This document shows positions 39,461 to 51,152 of a stretch of DNA of 64,000 nucleotides, piece after piece. The DNA is from Daedaleopsis sinensis (taxonomy: Eukaryota; Basidiomycota; Agaricomycetes; Polyporales; Polyporaceae). A program made the translations under genes and the position numbers. Under the pieces are notes generated by a model, which did no database searches, was not told where the DNA came from, and was given only the letters and a program-made list of their open reading frames with translations. The stretch's first letter is position 1. Each line of letters opens with the position of its first letter. Location of the stretch: positions 3,472,001 to 3,536,000 of the forward strand of contig CM066305.1 of assembly GCA_033807695.1 (NCBI GenBank). The letters run 5' to 3'.

Positions 39461-40240
39461 TCATGCCATTAAGCTCTTCGTCGCAACAGAGCTGGTCACT
39501 ATCTCTGCAACAACCTGACGCTCTTGATCGGAATCTTTCGTCAGGGCTTTTAGGGCAGGTTCGCCGTTGAGCTTGTAATACTGCGGTGGCCCAGCATATC
39601 AGTGTTAGCAACGGTTGAGCTCGAGCCTGGGCATACCTTCTTCACGCTCGCCCAGTCGGTGATAGTGGCCAGTTCGCTCAAGGGCGACAACGTGCCCATT
39701 ACGACGCAGCCCATGTGCTGCTGAACGTTGTCCAACTCGGGGGAGCAGATGCGAACGACGATGAGGGAAGCTGTAGTGTCTGCCACGCCATATCGCCGGA
39801 TCGCCTCGGTGATCTGAGCATGTCGGGATGAGTGCGAGTGTCGTTAGGACCCCATGGCACGAGCGAGGTTCGTTACATTGTTGGTCGGGTTGAGGGCCCA
39901 GAGGATCTCGGAGTGGACGGTCTTGGTACGGATAGATCCCTGGACTTTGGCGAGAATCGCCTGGTACACAGCTGTCTGTAGATGTAGCAGACTACAGATC
40001 TGGCGAGGCATGCTTGTGAGCGACTGATATTCGCGCGTAGACGAGTTGTGGGCTTACCAGCCGGGCATCTATAAAGGCAAAGTTGACGGCCTCACGTTCA
40101 GCGTCGCCGTCGGGACCGTCGAGCTGGCTCGCGCGGACGATGCGGGCTCTTAATTCCGCAGCGTTGGACACATCCTTGAAGAGCGCGAGGTGGACGGTCG
40201 ACAACTCGAGCGGAAGATGGGCGTAGCGGAAGGACTGCAT
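39461..40240 (-). CDS. CGI121: EKC/KEOPS complex subunit Cgi121
   Basis: Small regulatory subunit of the KEOPS complex, which makes t6A on tRNA and in yeast affects telomeres. It binds Bud32 and the tRNA 3' end (known). Product about 200 residues: MQSFRYAHLPLELSTVHLALFKDVSNAAELR, then NFAFIDARLV, the AVYQAILAKVQ helix, NPTNNITEAIRRYGVADTT, LIVVRICSP, and the end YYKLNGEPALKAL...SLMA. The spacing and the FAFID.RLV and NP..NI..A...G motifs match Cgi121/TPRKB. Four exons. Start at 40240 preferred over an upstream in-frame ATG at 40294 because MQSF begins the conserved strand. Divergent from the PDI gene, ATG to ATG 155 bp. Confidence 0.85.
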
Positions 40241-40395
40241 GATGGACGCCGGAGGAGAGATGCCTCGGCCAGGGACGCAGGTACCGCCACTCACCCGGGC
40301 TTAGCTAGCGACCTCCATACAACTCCTCCTGCTCTTCTACACACACCTAACTTATCTGCTTTCTTGCTGCTGGAACTGGTCCGTCTACAGCCACC

Positions 40396-42594
40396 ATGCT
40401 CGCCTTCGCGCGGCTTCCGTTCTCTCTCCTAGTCTCTTCCGTCATTCTCGCCTCCACCGCTCTCCCCGTCGAATCCTCCGAAACCGAACTCCTTGTTCTC
40501 ACTCCGGACAACTTCGAGTCTACTATTGCAGAGGGGGTCTGGTGAGTACTACTCGTGATGTTTGAGAGCTCGGTATTCATCTTAGGATCGCACACACGCC
40601 ACCTCCTCCGCTACAGGTTTATCGAGCACTTCTCCCCCTACTGCCGCCATTGCAAGGCTTTCCTACCAACATGGGAACAGCTCGTTGAGGAGAATGAGAA
40701 GAAGGCCGACCCCGGCATCCACCTTGCCCAGGTGAACTGTGCAGTCCACGGAGGTAAGTATGCTCGTCTGCTTAGCCAACCACCCGCGGCCTGACTCTCG
40801 AAAGACCTATGCCGCAAGAACGGCATAGACGGATACCCCCAGATGAATCTCTACCGCAACGGCGCGTATGTCGAGACCTTCAGACAGAACAGGGATGTCG
40901 ACATTCTCACCAAATATCTCGCCGCGCACGCCGAACCCCGGAACCCTCCCGCTCCCGAAACCACACCTGAAGCCACGAGCACCACCGTCAGCCCCCCAGA
41001 GCCAACACCGGAGACGGATGCTCTGATAGAGGAGGTGGTGGCACTTCGCGAGGACGTGAACCCCTCTGGTGCGGTCATCTCGCTGGACGAGACCAACTTC
41101 CGGCAGACCATAGACAAGGGCCACGTCTTCGTCAAGTTCTTTGCGCCATGGTACGTCCTCTCGCTATCGCTGCCGCGCATACAGGCTTCCAACCTCTCCG
41201 CTGCAGGTGCGGACATTGCAAGAAGCTTGCGCCGCACTGGACGCAACTCGCTGGCCTCATGCGTCACAAACTGAACGTCGTCGAAGTAGACTGCGAGGCG
41301 CACGGTGCTTTGTGCAGGCAGGAAGGCGTCTCAGGCTACCCCATGCTCTTCTACTACGGTGGCAAGAACGTAGGGAAGACGGAGTACACTGGCGGACGCA
41401 AGCTCGAGCAACTCAAAGCCTTCGCGGAGAAGGTATCGGGTCCGGGTGTCCAGGAGCTCAAGTACGCCGACTTGGAGGCGCGCGCCGCTGAGGATTCGGT
41501 GTTCTATCTCTTCTTGCACGCACCTACCGACAAGGCTATCTTCGTGAGTTGCTGAAGCATAGACCGAGTCCGTCGCTGACGCATACATGCAGAAACAAGT
41601 GGTGGAGGCCTCCAACGTGCTCTTCGGGTCCCCTGGACTATACACCTCCACGTCGACCTCGTTCTACGAACGCTACAACATTGCCCCCGGCACCGCCGCT
41701 ATCTTGGCCATCAAGGACCACGACGCACAAGCGCCCGCTGCTGTCTACAAGCTCCCTCACGCCGCCACCCCCAAGGAGAAGCAGGACGTCACGGACTGGG
41801 TAACGCCAGTTCTTCGCCACCGCGGCGCACCCGACTGACCGATCCACGCCCACAGCTCCTCCGCAACCGCCTCCCGAGTGTCGTCGAGCTCGACTCGGAC
41901 AACTTCCAGGACGTGATGAACGCGCCGCACAAGCCGCTCGTCGTCATCACTGCGACGCCCGCGCAGGACAAGGCGCAGGTCGCGAGGGACGTCACCGCGC
42001 TCGCGCGCCAGTGGCGCGACGCACGCGAGCACGCGCCCGTCGTGTTCACCTGGATGGACGCGGACAAGTGGGGCAGCTGGCTCAAGAGCATGTATGGCCT
42101 CAAGGCGGACGCGGGGCCGCGCGCGATCGTCGCGAACCACTCGGTGGGTGCAGGGCTGCATTGACACGTCCGCGCGAGGGCTGGCTGACGGGCGTGCGCA
42201 GATGCTCGTGTACTACGACACGGATCCGTTCGGGGAGCAAGTGCAGCTGACGGCTGCGAGCCTATTTCCGACGATCAACGGCGCGGCGCGGGGCACGCTG
42301 TCGTACAGGCACTCGGAGAACGTCGTCGAGCGCGTTGCTAGGGTGCGTGTCGTCTACTCATGAGCGTCCGTATGATATCTTTCTATTGGCTGATATGTGT
42401 GGGTACCTGCGTCTTAGTATCTCAACAACAAGCTCGTCTCGGTCGAGAAGTACGTGGCGGAGAACCCGTGGCACACCGCGCTGTACGCTGTCGTGGGCAT
42501 GGTCGGCTTGGGCTTGGGTGTCAAGAGGCTGCTCGCGGATTCGGATGAGGCGAGGGAGGGCGGGTATATGCGCAAGGGTGATCGAGCTGACTAG
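40396..42594 (+). CDS. Membrane-anchored protein disulfide isomerase with two thioredoxin domains
   Basis: ER-resident thiol oxidoreductase, similar in layout to Eps1/TMX proteins. Signal peptide (about 1-24, LPFSLLVSSVILASTALP). First thioredoxin domain with FSPYCRHC (CRHC at 58-61). Pro/Thr-rich linker (about 140-165). Second domain with FAPWCGHC (211-214). Two further thioredoxin-like domains lack active cysteines. Near the C-terminus a membrane segment TALYAVVGMVGLGLGV is followed by a short basic and acidic cytosolic tail ending GDRAD. Exons start at 40396, about 40616, 40807, 41206, 41592, 41857, 42202 and 42419; about 590 residues. No KDEL-type signal, consistent with membrane anchoring. 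A fragment of the exon at about 41715-41800 is duplicated at 10.8 kb. Confidence 0.9.
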
Positions 42595-42949
42595 ACTTGT
42601 CGAGACATCAGCTGTGTCCTATACTAGATCCACAACAGAGGTGTACCATGGACATGTTGCTTCAAAATCCAAACACCGACCGTGACCTCCACGGTATATT
42701 GAGAAACCAAACACGATGGCTCACGATGGCTCTCACTGGCTTGTTATTGCATATTACATACAGGAACGATTGAAACAACTGTTTGGACAGCATACTTGGG
42801 AGCAATTTGAAGAGACTAACATAGGTTCACGCAAACTAGAATCGCACGCGCTTCGTTCAAGTATTGCCATCGTTCGGGCATGATGCATGATGCATGAGTA
42901 CTGAGTGAGCGAAATCGCGAACTCACGCTGCCAAGCTTTATGATCAGAA
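42595..42949 (-). repeat. 3' flank of relic D (shared with copy A)
   Basis: From about 42721 the sequence matches 10917-11140 downstream of copy A (GGCTTGT.ATTGCA, AGGAACGATTG, CATCGTTCGGGCATGA, CGCGAACTCACGCTGCCAAGC). A short ATGATGC repeat (42881-42897) is unique to this copy. 42595-42720 is PDI 3' flank. Confidence 0.7.
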
Positions 42950-43748
42950 CCGCAGGAGACTATGCGGAGCCACGGTTTGACTGACCTCGTTTCAGAACGG
43001 CGGTGCAGAGACTTCGCCTCAGGTGGCACGCTTCGACTTCTTGTCCTTCGGCTCGACAACTTTCTCCTTCGGCTCGACGACTTTCTCCTTCTTCCACTTA
43101 CCATCGTCTTCCGTCATCCTCTTCGCGACCTCAATGGGTCTCATGGCGTTCGAGTCGTGCGTCGGCTTGCAGAGATATGTCTTCGCTTCACTGTCCGACT
43201 CGGGTTGCAGGTCGCGTGAGAACAGGGTGCGCATACGAGGAGCGTGTTCGAGGACGACGTATGCGATGAAAGGAGTTCGACGATACTATGAGGGATGTCC
43301 TTCACGGTGATTGTATCACTCCATGCGCAAGTGATCACTCCTGAAGAACCAGTGGTGACGAGGCCGAACAGAGGGAATCGGTAAACACCGAAGAGCCGAA
43401 GGAAGGATGTCATCGCGAGGAGGTACATGCGATTTTGGTAGGTGGCATTCTCATTCGTGACATCATTCTTTTTGAACTCGGCGGCGAATACGGGATGTGC
43501 AAGTCAAGAGGACTAGCAGTGACCTCCTCCTGGGATGGTGCAGTAGCACTGCCAGTAGACAGTTTCTGGGACGGTGCAGTAGCACCAGCACACGTGGACT
43601 GTTATCCGAGAAAACACTGTCCGTGAAACGGGTATAATCAGCATCTTGACGTTGCGAGCCAAGCGCCTTTCTCTGGAAGCTCGGTTTCCAGATCGAGACG
43701 CGGTTCGCCACAGTGGACGTCTGTGGGATAGGCCTTGGGAATGGCAAT
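42950..43748 (-). pseudogene. Relic D of the family gene, 3' part
   Basis: Reverse-strand remnant. Last-exon sequence FIAYVVLEHAPR and MRPIEVAKRMTEDDGKWKKEK, with a duplicated KEKVVEP unit, is joined by an internal deletion directly to exon sequence CAWSDTITV...FLRLFGVYRFPLFGLVTTGSSG. It then continues, with frame breaks, back to SVSIW and DAIAIPKAY. At 43748 homology stops at the nested transposon and resumes at 51153. It is clearly dead: deletion, frameshifts and a 7.4-kb insertion. Confidence 0.85.
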
Positions 43749-43770
43749 AGCATCAGCAAAATCACACCTC

Positions 43771-43830
43771 AAGTTACGGAGGTTACAGAAGTTACATAGG
43801 GACTGTAACTTGCGTAAGCTGTAACTTCGC
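43771..43830. repeat. Left subterminal GTTAC/GTAAC repeat cluster of the Plavaka element
   Basis: Five copies of GTTAC or GTAAC within 60 bp, in both orientations. Mirrored by the right cluster at 50821-50930. Absent from neighbouring DNA at this density. Confidence 0.65.
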
Positions 43831-44092
43831 GTGAACTTATCTAGACTATGTCCCTCTACCTATGCAACATCAACGAAGTTAGCACACCTTATACAACATT
43901 GTCATCTTATGTATCCTTGGTAAGTTGGATCATAAGTTCGAGAATAATATGCTTGGGTAACTTCGCTCGCTCGCTGTAGAATTGTATCGGGGGCAGTACA
44001 TGCTCGCTGCCAGTGGGTAACTCGAACGACGCTTCGTGTATATAGCGACCGAATGTCCAATAGCATACAAACTTCGTATGGATCAAAGCCGA

Positions 44093-46760
44093 CTACACAT
44101 CATCAACCAGCATCAAGTCATCGTCGTCATCCGAAGGATTGTTCGTCACCGAAACCTCTTCCTCTGCAGCACCTGCCTTGCCCTTGCCTGACCTAGAACG
44201 CCGTCCCGCCTTACCCTTCCGTGCTTTCAGAACTTCGCGTGCGGCATCCGATATCGCGAGCCATTCATCGGCACGGAGACTGTCGATTACCTTCATGATG
44301 CGGGAGACCTTCTTGTCGGACTTCTGCTCGCCGTTCTCCCAGTAGAAGGAGTCGGAGTAGTTGTCTGCGGAGAACCAGCCGCGTGCCTTGGGAGGCGGCG
44401 CCCATTCTCCGGTTTGGTAGTACGTGAGCGTATGAATCGCCTGCAGAAGACATATCAGTGACACTGACGAGAGGCGATGACAACGATTGGATTGCCGCGA
44501 ACGGGTACACTCACCGCGAGCACTGACATACAAAGCGCTCCTCGCGGGTAGTCCTTCACGCGCTCTTGCGGCGAGACACCCTCCAGCTCGGAGAGATGAT
44601 GCGCAAAGGTTCCGACAATCATAGTCCCTTGCAGACGTCCCTAGAATAGCGAATAATCAGGTCATGATCGCGGCGTTTGAACGCAGTAGAAAGAACAACG
44701 TACAATCTTGCGCTCGCCGTTGTTCCACTCACGAAAGTAGAACGGCGCGGCGCTCTTGCCATTTCCCAACAGATACTTCGCATAGGTACCGATGTTGTCC
44801 GTATTGGCGAAGAGCTCGGCGAGGTCTTCATCCGGCGGGCTGATGATCTCCTTGAAAGTGTCCATGGCCGTGGTGGCGAACTTTGCGCGCCAATCGTTGA
44901 GCTTTTTCTGGATCTATCCGGGAGTACGCTGACGTTAGCAAGTACGCATGAGGAGGCGGCGAGACGTACCAGCTTGTGCGTGGTGTCATCTTCGATAAGA
45001 GGAATTTGGGCAGCAAGGCGGTCGCCAACAGCTAGCTGGTAGAGCCTCTCAAACTCTTTGAACGTCACTTCCTGCCACGCATCAAGTGTACCAACAAATT
45101 GTCGAGTCAACGGGACATATCTCTGTGTGAAGACCTTCTGGACCAGCGATGGAAGATCACTAATTGTCAGTGACTTGCTCGGCTTGGTCGCCTCATTGGG
45201 TTTGTCGGAGGAGCTCTGGCCCTTGCCGCGTCTGCGCGTCTGCTTCTTGGACTTCGCGCTGACACCCGGAGTGTCCGAGGAGTCACCGGCGGGTATTTCA
45301 GATTGGATTGCACGCGTGGCAGGTAGAACCTTCGTCAGAGGATGCTACAACATATACGATCAGCGACATAGCCAGAATGTAGAGTATATAAGCAAAGGAC
45401 GTACATTGATGCTTGAACGGGCAGGAGCAGTGATAGGCGTGGCGGGAGGTGCTAGCCGATGTTCGTGGTTCGAGTGGGCACTGCCACGAGCAGAGATGTT
45501 GCACTCACCGTTACGATGCTCAGCATCCCCCATCGGCATGAACACTGGTTGAGAGCGAGCGCGGTAGCGAAGGGCGTCGCTGACGTTCGCAATAGCGGGG
45601 GTGTCATCGGCGTTGTCCAGGTATGGCGTCGGGTCCTCCCCTTCGAGAATGTCGGTCGAATCGACCAAGTCGTGATCGGTCTGCTGTCCCTCGCTCTCGC
45701 TTCCCGGCGGCCCATCGGATACAGTGCTGGGTGGACGGGAGGCGGATCGAGAGCTAGCAGAGTGAGCGGGGGTCGCAGAGCGTTGGATACGTGGGGAGGA
45801 GACAACGGCAGACCAGTTGGTGACCAGGCCGGTGGCGATACGGCCGCCATGAGCTTGCTTCGCTTTCTTGGATGCGGGTACAGTTTTCGTACTAGAACAA
45901 GGACACATTGCCCATGGTGGTAGGATGAGGAGTGGATGAAGAAGGCGTACGTGGCTTCGCCGTTGTCAAACTCTAACTGCTTCCTTTTTCCCACCGCGTG
46001 ACTTTGCGTGTAACCCTTCTTTCCCCGAGCGTTCTCTTCTTCCAATCCGTCCTCCTCCTCACTTTCTTCCTCGTCGTCTTCTGCAGGTTCGTATTGGTCG
46101 TCGTCGCTGCTATCAGACAATCTAGAGGGCTCGAAGTCGGTGCTCAAGTTAGCCCCAGGTGAGTTTGTCGCCGGATGTGTCAGCCTGGCCGCAGAGGTGT
46201 TGACGGCTTCCCTCTCGTCTGCTAGTAATATCAGCAGTATATCAGACATCGAGCAGGAACCAAGGCGATTTACCTGGCAGAAGAAGACCGTTCAATAGGT
46301 AAGCGCCATCCGACAATGAGCAAGTCAGTAATGGGTTGATAAGAGACTTCTGCAGCTTACCTGACTGGGTATCCCGCGTACCAGTAGCAGGGGCCTGGGA
46401 CTCGTTTGCAGCACGGCTTCGCAACGTCATTCTACCCTTGGGAGCTGGCCCGGAGTCGGCAGCGACTCCTTCATCGCCAGGCAGTGGACTTGAGGGGTCG
46501 GGCGCAGTGGAGAGAGGATTGCTGAGCGTCGGTGCATCCTCTTGGAGGCTCTCTTCAAGGTGCTGGATTTGTAGATCGGCATCCTTCTTCTTTTTGGCGG
46601 CCTGGCGTTTCCCTGCGGCCTTCTTCTCTCGCTCCTCTGTAGCCTCAGCTGGTGTCCTGCGGGGGCGCGGCATGTCAGGAGCCCCGACCACACGTCCTCT
46701 GTTTGTCGGCCGTGTCTCCATCCGGAGTGCAGGCGGAAGCTCGAGGGAGCCGGGCGGCAT
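44093..46760 (-). CDS. Plavaka-associated accessory protein of unknown function
   Basis: Not a named enzyme. Starts MPPGSLELPPALRMETRPTN followed by RRTPAEATEEREKKAAGK and a Lys/Ala coiled-coil-like stretch (TRP.N....P.....RRT is a recurring N-terminus in agaricomycete transposon companions, from general knowledge). A long disordered Ser/Glu/Asp middle follows, then a folded C-terminal half (about 45150-44093) with GTLDAWQEVTFKEFERLYQLA, WRAKFATTAMDTF, APFYFREWNNGERKIGRLQG, TFAHHL, GALCMSVLAAIHTLTYYQTGEW and SADNYSDSFYWENG. A basic RSRSGKGK patch and an acidic tail DDDDDLMLVDDV end the protein. About 700 residues in eight or so exons. Divergent from the transposase with a 274-bp shared promoter. 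A DNA-binding or regulatory role is inference. Confidence 0.65.
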
Positions 46761-47034
46761 CGCGTCTGGAGAGTGAAAATGTGGAGGGGAGGAGGACGAG
46801 GACGAGGAAAAATTGGTGGATCGGATGGTCCGTGCGCAAGGGAGGCGCTGACGCAAGTGCAACCCCCACCTGCCGGCAACGTGCCGCGCACACTGCTCAA
46901 GTCCGAGTCAGTGTGTCCATTCTTATCGCTTACTCATGAGTGTGCTAACGACACTGTCAGGTCTCAGAAACTCGTCCTTTCTCTAGCCCCACAAGCACTT
47001 CCTCTCCGACCTCGTTCCTCGTCTTACCACTGGC
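46761..47034. promoter_or_regulatory. Bidirectional promoter between the two Plavaka genes
   Basis: A 274-bp gap between divergent start codons within the element. No clear TATA box. It must drive both genes if they are expressed. Confidence 0.45.
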
Positions 47035-50000
47035 ATGCCCTCTGGCCGCTCAAAGACTCATGTTTTTCGACCTCGTACCATTCCCTGTCCGCATGCTGCA
47101 GATCAGAAATGCAATCGCACCTTCACAGATAGGTCTGGAGTGACTCGTCACGTCAGAGCCATCCACGGACATCTTCGCCGTCGTCAGGCTTCCCCATCTG
47201 CACGCTCGGGCCTTCAGTCATCCTCCTCCCATACATCCGCTGGCCCGTCAGCTTCTCAACCCCAGCCAGACAGCGGTCCATCGTCGCCTCTCAATGCACC
47301 TTTTCTCGATCTCCCCGATGCGCCCCAACCTTCGAACAATCCTGGATCCCCGCCCCCACAGCACAACGACTCAGGTTCGACTGGACGTGTAGAATACCAT
47401 CCCATGTTGAACGGTACGTACCAAATACTCTATCCAACGTGTACTTCCTTGCAAATGATATCATCCGTTATACAAGCCCGTCGCTGCGATGAGTTCGGAA
47501 ATTTTCTGCCTGATGACGCACCTCCGCCGCCTTTACCTGCCCGCTCGTCTACTGACTACTCTCCATTCGAGTCGCGCGCCCATTTCGAGCTCTGCGATTT
47601 CCTGTATCGCCGTGTACAAATGTCCGGCAATAAAATGGACGAACTCATGCAAATCCTGGCCTGCTTCTTCGGAGAGGATCAATCCCCGCTGTTTACTGGG
47701 CACACTCACGTGTACGACAATATGCGAGCTATCTCTGTCGGACAGCCGGGTTGGGAATACTTCTCGGTCATGTACAATGGGCCAGTCGACTCCGGGCCTG
47801 TGCCCGCTTGGAAGCTGAAAGAGCACCATGTCTTCTTCCGCGATCCCCGACTCGTCTTGCATAACCAGATCGGCAACCCGGACTTCAACGGCGACATCGA
47901 CTATGTACCCAAGAAGGTTTATAACGCGGCTGGGAAGCGCGTCTACAAAGATTTCGCTTCAGGTGACTGGGTGTGGGGCCAGGCCGTGAGTGATCATTAC
48001 CTCGTGTTACTTAGCTGCACAAATAGCTGCCCCACTTCGATTTCGATGTCATTTTCGAAGTTGGCTAGCTGCTGACAGTGTGATAGGATGCGCTCGCTGA
48101 AGATCCAAGCACCCACGGTGCCGCTTTGTGTACGCTCATTTTAGGGAGCGACAAGACCACAGTGTCTGTGGCCACCGGTCAGAACGACTTCTACCCCTTG
48201 TACCTCACCAACGGGTGGGTCACCAACAGTGTCCGTCGTTCCCACCGAAATGCGATCACCTTGATCGGCTTTTTCTCCATTGCGAAGAGTACGTTTAAAT
48301 CAAACTCTCGTTGTAGAGAAATCTCGACTTATCTCGTGTCCCCAGCTGATAGACAGTACAATGACGACCCTGAGTTCCGCAAATTCCGGCGCGAGCTCTT
48401 CCACACGTCTCTTCGATACATATTCGAACGGCTCCGTCCGTACATGTCGACCTACGATGTCGTACGTTGCGCTGATGGGTACTTCCGGCGCGTCATCTAC
48501 GGCTTCGGCCCCTACATAGCCGACTATCCAGAACAGGTCCTGTTGGCGTGCACCGTGCAAGGCTGGTGTCCGAAGTGCGTTGATGGTCCGAAGTTTCTGC
48601 TAGAGCGTACTAGATTGGGCTGATATTGCTATGTCCAGATGTACTGCCAAACCAGACGTACTCGATACAGGACAAGTCCCGAGGCGGTCACATGAGCTCA
48701 CCGCCGCCCATATTGACTCAGGCGCAAGTACGCGTCGCTTGTGGCAGGAGCAGGGAATCATCAGCTACCTTACGGTGCGTAATGTACTACTGCCCTCCGG
48801 CGCAAGTCCTCGACAGAACACTGATGTGCGTGCACATGCTGTCTGTGTCAATAGCCCTTTACGGCGTACTTCCCCCGCGCTGACATTCACGAGCTCCTCG
48901 CCCCCGACCTACTACATCAGATAATTAAGGGAACTTTTAAGGATCATCTTGTCACATGGGTCGAAGAATATTTGATCCTCACGCATGGGAAGGCTGGTGC
49001 TGCGGAAATCATGGCTGACATTGATCGTAGGTGAGTAGAGTCCTAGTCCTGCCGCACTCTGTTTAACTTCTGATGTCTTTTCCCTTGAAATCAACTCGTC
49101 CTCGTGTATCCCAAAGAATTGCGGCTGCACCGAGCTTCCCTGGCCTGCGTCGCTTTCCAGAAGGTCGTGGATTTAAACAGTGGACTGGAGACGATTCAAA
49201 AGCCCTCATGAAGGTCTGTGTCCACAAATTCCTGGAGCCTGCCTGCTTCGTACTTAATCGCATGCTTCCAGGTGTATCTGCCCGCTATATCTGGTCATCT
49301 TCCTCCCCAAATGGTCCGCGCTATCAGCGCGTTTCTCGACTTCTGCTACCTGGTACGGCGCGATGCCATAGACGAGGACACCCTCCGGGAAATCGATGAT
49401 GCCCTAGTCCGCTACCACCGCGAACGAGTCATCTTCGTAACCGCAGGTGTTCGCGAAACCATTTCCCTTCCACGGCAGCATGCAATGAAGCATTACATTC
49501 GCATGATCCGACAATTCGGCTCTCCGAACGGCCTCTGTTCATCCATGATGGAGGCGAAGCATATCGTCGCTGTCAAGCGTCCGTATCGGAGATCTAGCAA
49601 GAACAACGCACTAGGTCAGATCCTCAAGACAAACGAGCGGCTCGACAAACTAGCCGCTCTGCGTGTCGAGTTCGCCGCTCGTGGTATGCTTGATGGAGCC
49701 TGTCCCCGCCTCCCGGAGTACCTGCAGGCGATGCACGAGGCCGATTCGGCGGTCGATTCAGACGCTTCGAGCGACGAATCTGAGCCCGAAACCGAGGAAG
49801 GTACGTACTACCCATTATGGCGACACTGGCACGGCTATCGCGCAGGGCTTGTACTGATCACATTGTTGAATAGCACGGGCCCCTACTCATCCATCGGCGC
49901 ATGCCAAATCATCCGACGACGATGATGACACAGGGATCGTAGATGATCCCGATGTGCTCGCAGAGGTTGTCCTTGCGAAAACACCTAGTAAGCTACAGTA

Positions 50001-50734
50001 TTACCCTCAGTACCAATGGACCGCAGTGTTCACTGACGACCCATCTCACAGTCCGCAACCTTCCCAAGCCGCTTGAAGAGCTCGCCGAGTATCTGGGGTA
50101 CCCGACCCTTCCAAATCTGATCAGATATTTCCTGTATGATCAGCTCTCGCCCGGATCTGAGAAGACCGGTGTGCAAGTCGGTCTCGCCGCTTGCCCTCCG
50201 TTTAACGGACGCCTTAAGGTCTATCCCTCTGCCATCGCCACCTTCTACGCTCCGAGTGATCCTTCTGGTTCACGAGGTATGCGCCGAGAGCGGATACGCT
50301 CCGTTAGCTCCTGGAGAGGTGGCCGTGCCCGTCGCGACTGCGTATATGTGTCGAAGAACCCGGATGACCCAGAGTTTGGGCCTGGTTTCCAGGGCCTTCA
50401 CGTCGCGCGTGTGCTGACATTTTTCTCCTTCTACTATATGGACAGACAGTTTGAATGTGCGCTCGTATCATGGTTCTCCTCCGTCGATGACAAGCCTGAT
50501 AGAGACACCGGCATGTGGATCGTAGCTCCAGATTTCGAGATACAGGGTCGGCGTAGGGAGCCGCGTCTACAAGTTATCAGTCTGGACAGTGTTGTTCGAG
50601 GAGCACATCTAATAGGGGTCTGTGGGGAGGGGTTTCTGCCGCTGGACATTGGACCAGAGAATACGCTCGACGTGTTCCGTACCTTCTATGTAAACAAGTA
50701 CGCCGACCATCATGCCTATGAGATCGCTTTTTAG
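47035..50734 (+). CDS. Plavaka transposase
   Basis: DDE-type transposase of the Plavaka group (CACTA-related; named from family knowledge). N-terminus has a C2H2-like zinc finger (CPHAADQKC...FTDRSGVTRHVRAIH) and a Ser/Pro-rich linker. The core has FASGDWVWGQADALAEDP, ILGSDKTTVSVATGQNDFYP, NSVRRSHRNAITLIGFF, DPEFRKFRRELFHTSL, RRVIYGFGPYIADYPEQVLL, VQGWCPKC, RRSHELTAAH, RADIHELLAPDLLHQIIKG, TFKDHLVTWVEEYL, FPEGRGFKQWTGDDSKALMK and FCYLVRRDAIDEDTL, the usual order. The C-terminal part (50050-50734) has SPGSEKTGVQ, VYPSAIATFYAPSD, an exon with GLHVARVLTFFSFYYM, and ends HHAYEIAF. About nine exons join in frame. No inactivating change was noticed. Confidence 0.88.
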
Positions 50735-50820
50735 GTCGTCGAAATCTACCAACTGTTGCCATTCACGTTGACCGGTCAAGAATGCGATTGTAGTACTACT
50801 TATAATGCTACTCTTAGTAC

Positions 50821-50930
50821 AAAGTTAATAACTTTAACAAGCTGTGTAACCTTCGCAACTTACATGTAAGGTGAAGTTGTGTAACTTGTAACTACACATG
50901 TAACCTGCAACATACCATAACTTCCATAAC
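50821..50930. repeat. Right subterminal GTTAC/GTAAC repeat cluster of the Plavaka element
   Basis: Several GTAAC, GTAACCT and AACTT units in about 110 bp adjoining the right inverted repeat. Counterpart of the left cluster. Confidence 0.65.
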
Positions 50931-50952
50931 ATTAGATGCGATTTTGCTGATG

Positions 50953-51152
50953 AGGGCTGATTTGCAGCGGGCGTTCTGAGGATGGAGCGCAAGAATTAGT
51001 CAGCACAACTTTAACGGCCTGCCGACGACGGCGAGAGGGTGCAGCAGCCCTAGCAGCGTCGGTCTCCTGTGGTGCAAGACACGCTTTCGCATCACACTGC
51101 AGCAACAACAGCTCCAAGCTTTTCAGCGTCAAAGCCCGTGCAAATCAGCCCT
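50953..51152. mobile_element. 200-bp MITE, host of the Plavaka insertion
   Basis: Inverted ends AGGGCTGATTTGCA (50953-50966) and the complement ending GCAAATCAGCCCT (51140-51152). Homology extends to a GCGGGC/CGGGC block with one gap. Its original left flank is now at 43740-43748, beyond the Plavaka element. When the element is removed, the MITE sits inside the family exon. Comparison with the intact paralogue (54195-54220) shows only AAT duplicated, so a 3-bp target duplication is the simplest reading. A 9-bp near-repeat AATGGC(A/G)AT also flanks it. Confidence 0.65.

Larger units (their letters stand above)
43751..50952. mobile_element. Full-length Plavaka-type DNA transposon (7.2 kb)
   Basis: Imperfect terminal inverted repeats: 43751 onward reads CATCAGCAAAATC, and the reverse complement of 50940-50952 is identical. 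The match continues at about 75-80% for roughly 36 bp (GTTAYGGARGTTAY). Both ends carry clusters of short GTTAC/GTAAC units (43771-43830 and 50821-50930), likely transposase-binding subterminal repeats. Direct AG dinucleotides at 43749-43750 and 50953-50954 look like a 2-bp target duplication, in line with the CACTA-like group. It encodes a transposase (forward) and an accessory protein (reverse), divergently transcribed. No stop or frameshift was noticed in either gene, so it could be autonomous. Confidence 0.85.

Noticed and set aside
44093..45150. Naming the Plavaka companion protein as a DUF6532 protein
   Set aside because: The resemblance (helical, Trp/Tyr-rich, followed by an FSADNY-type segment) is only from memory; a profile search would be needed.
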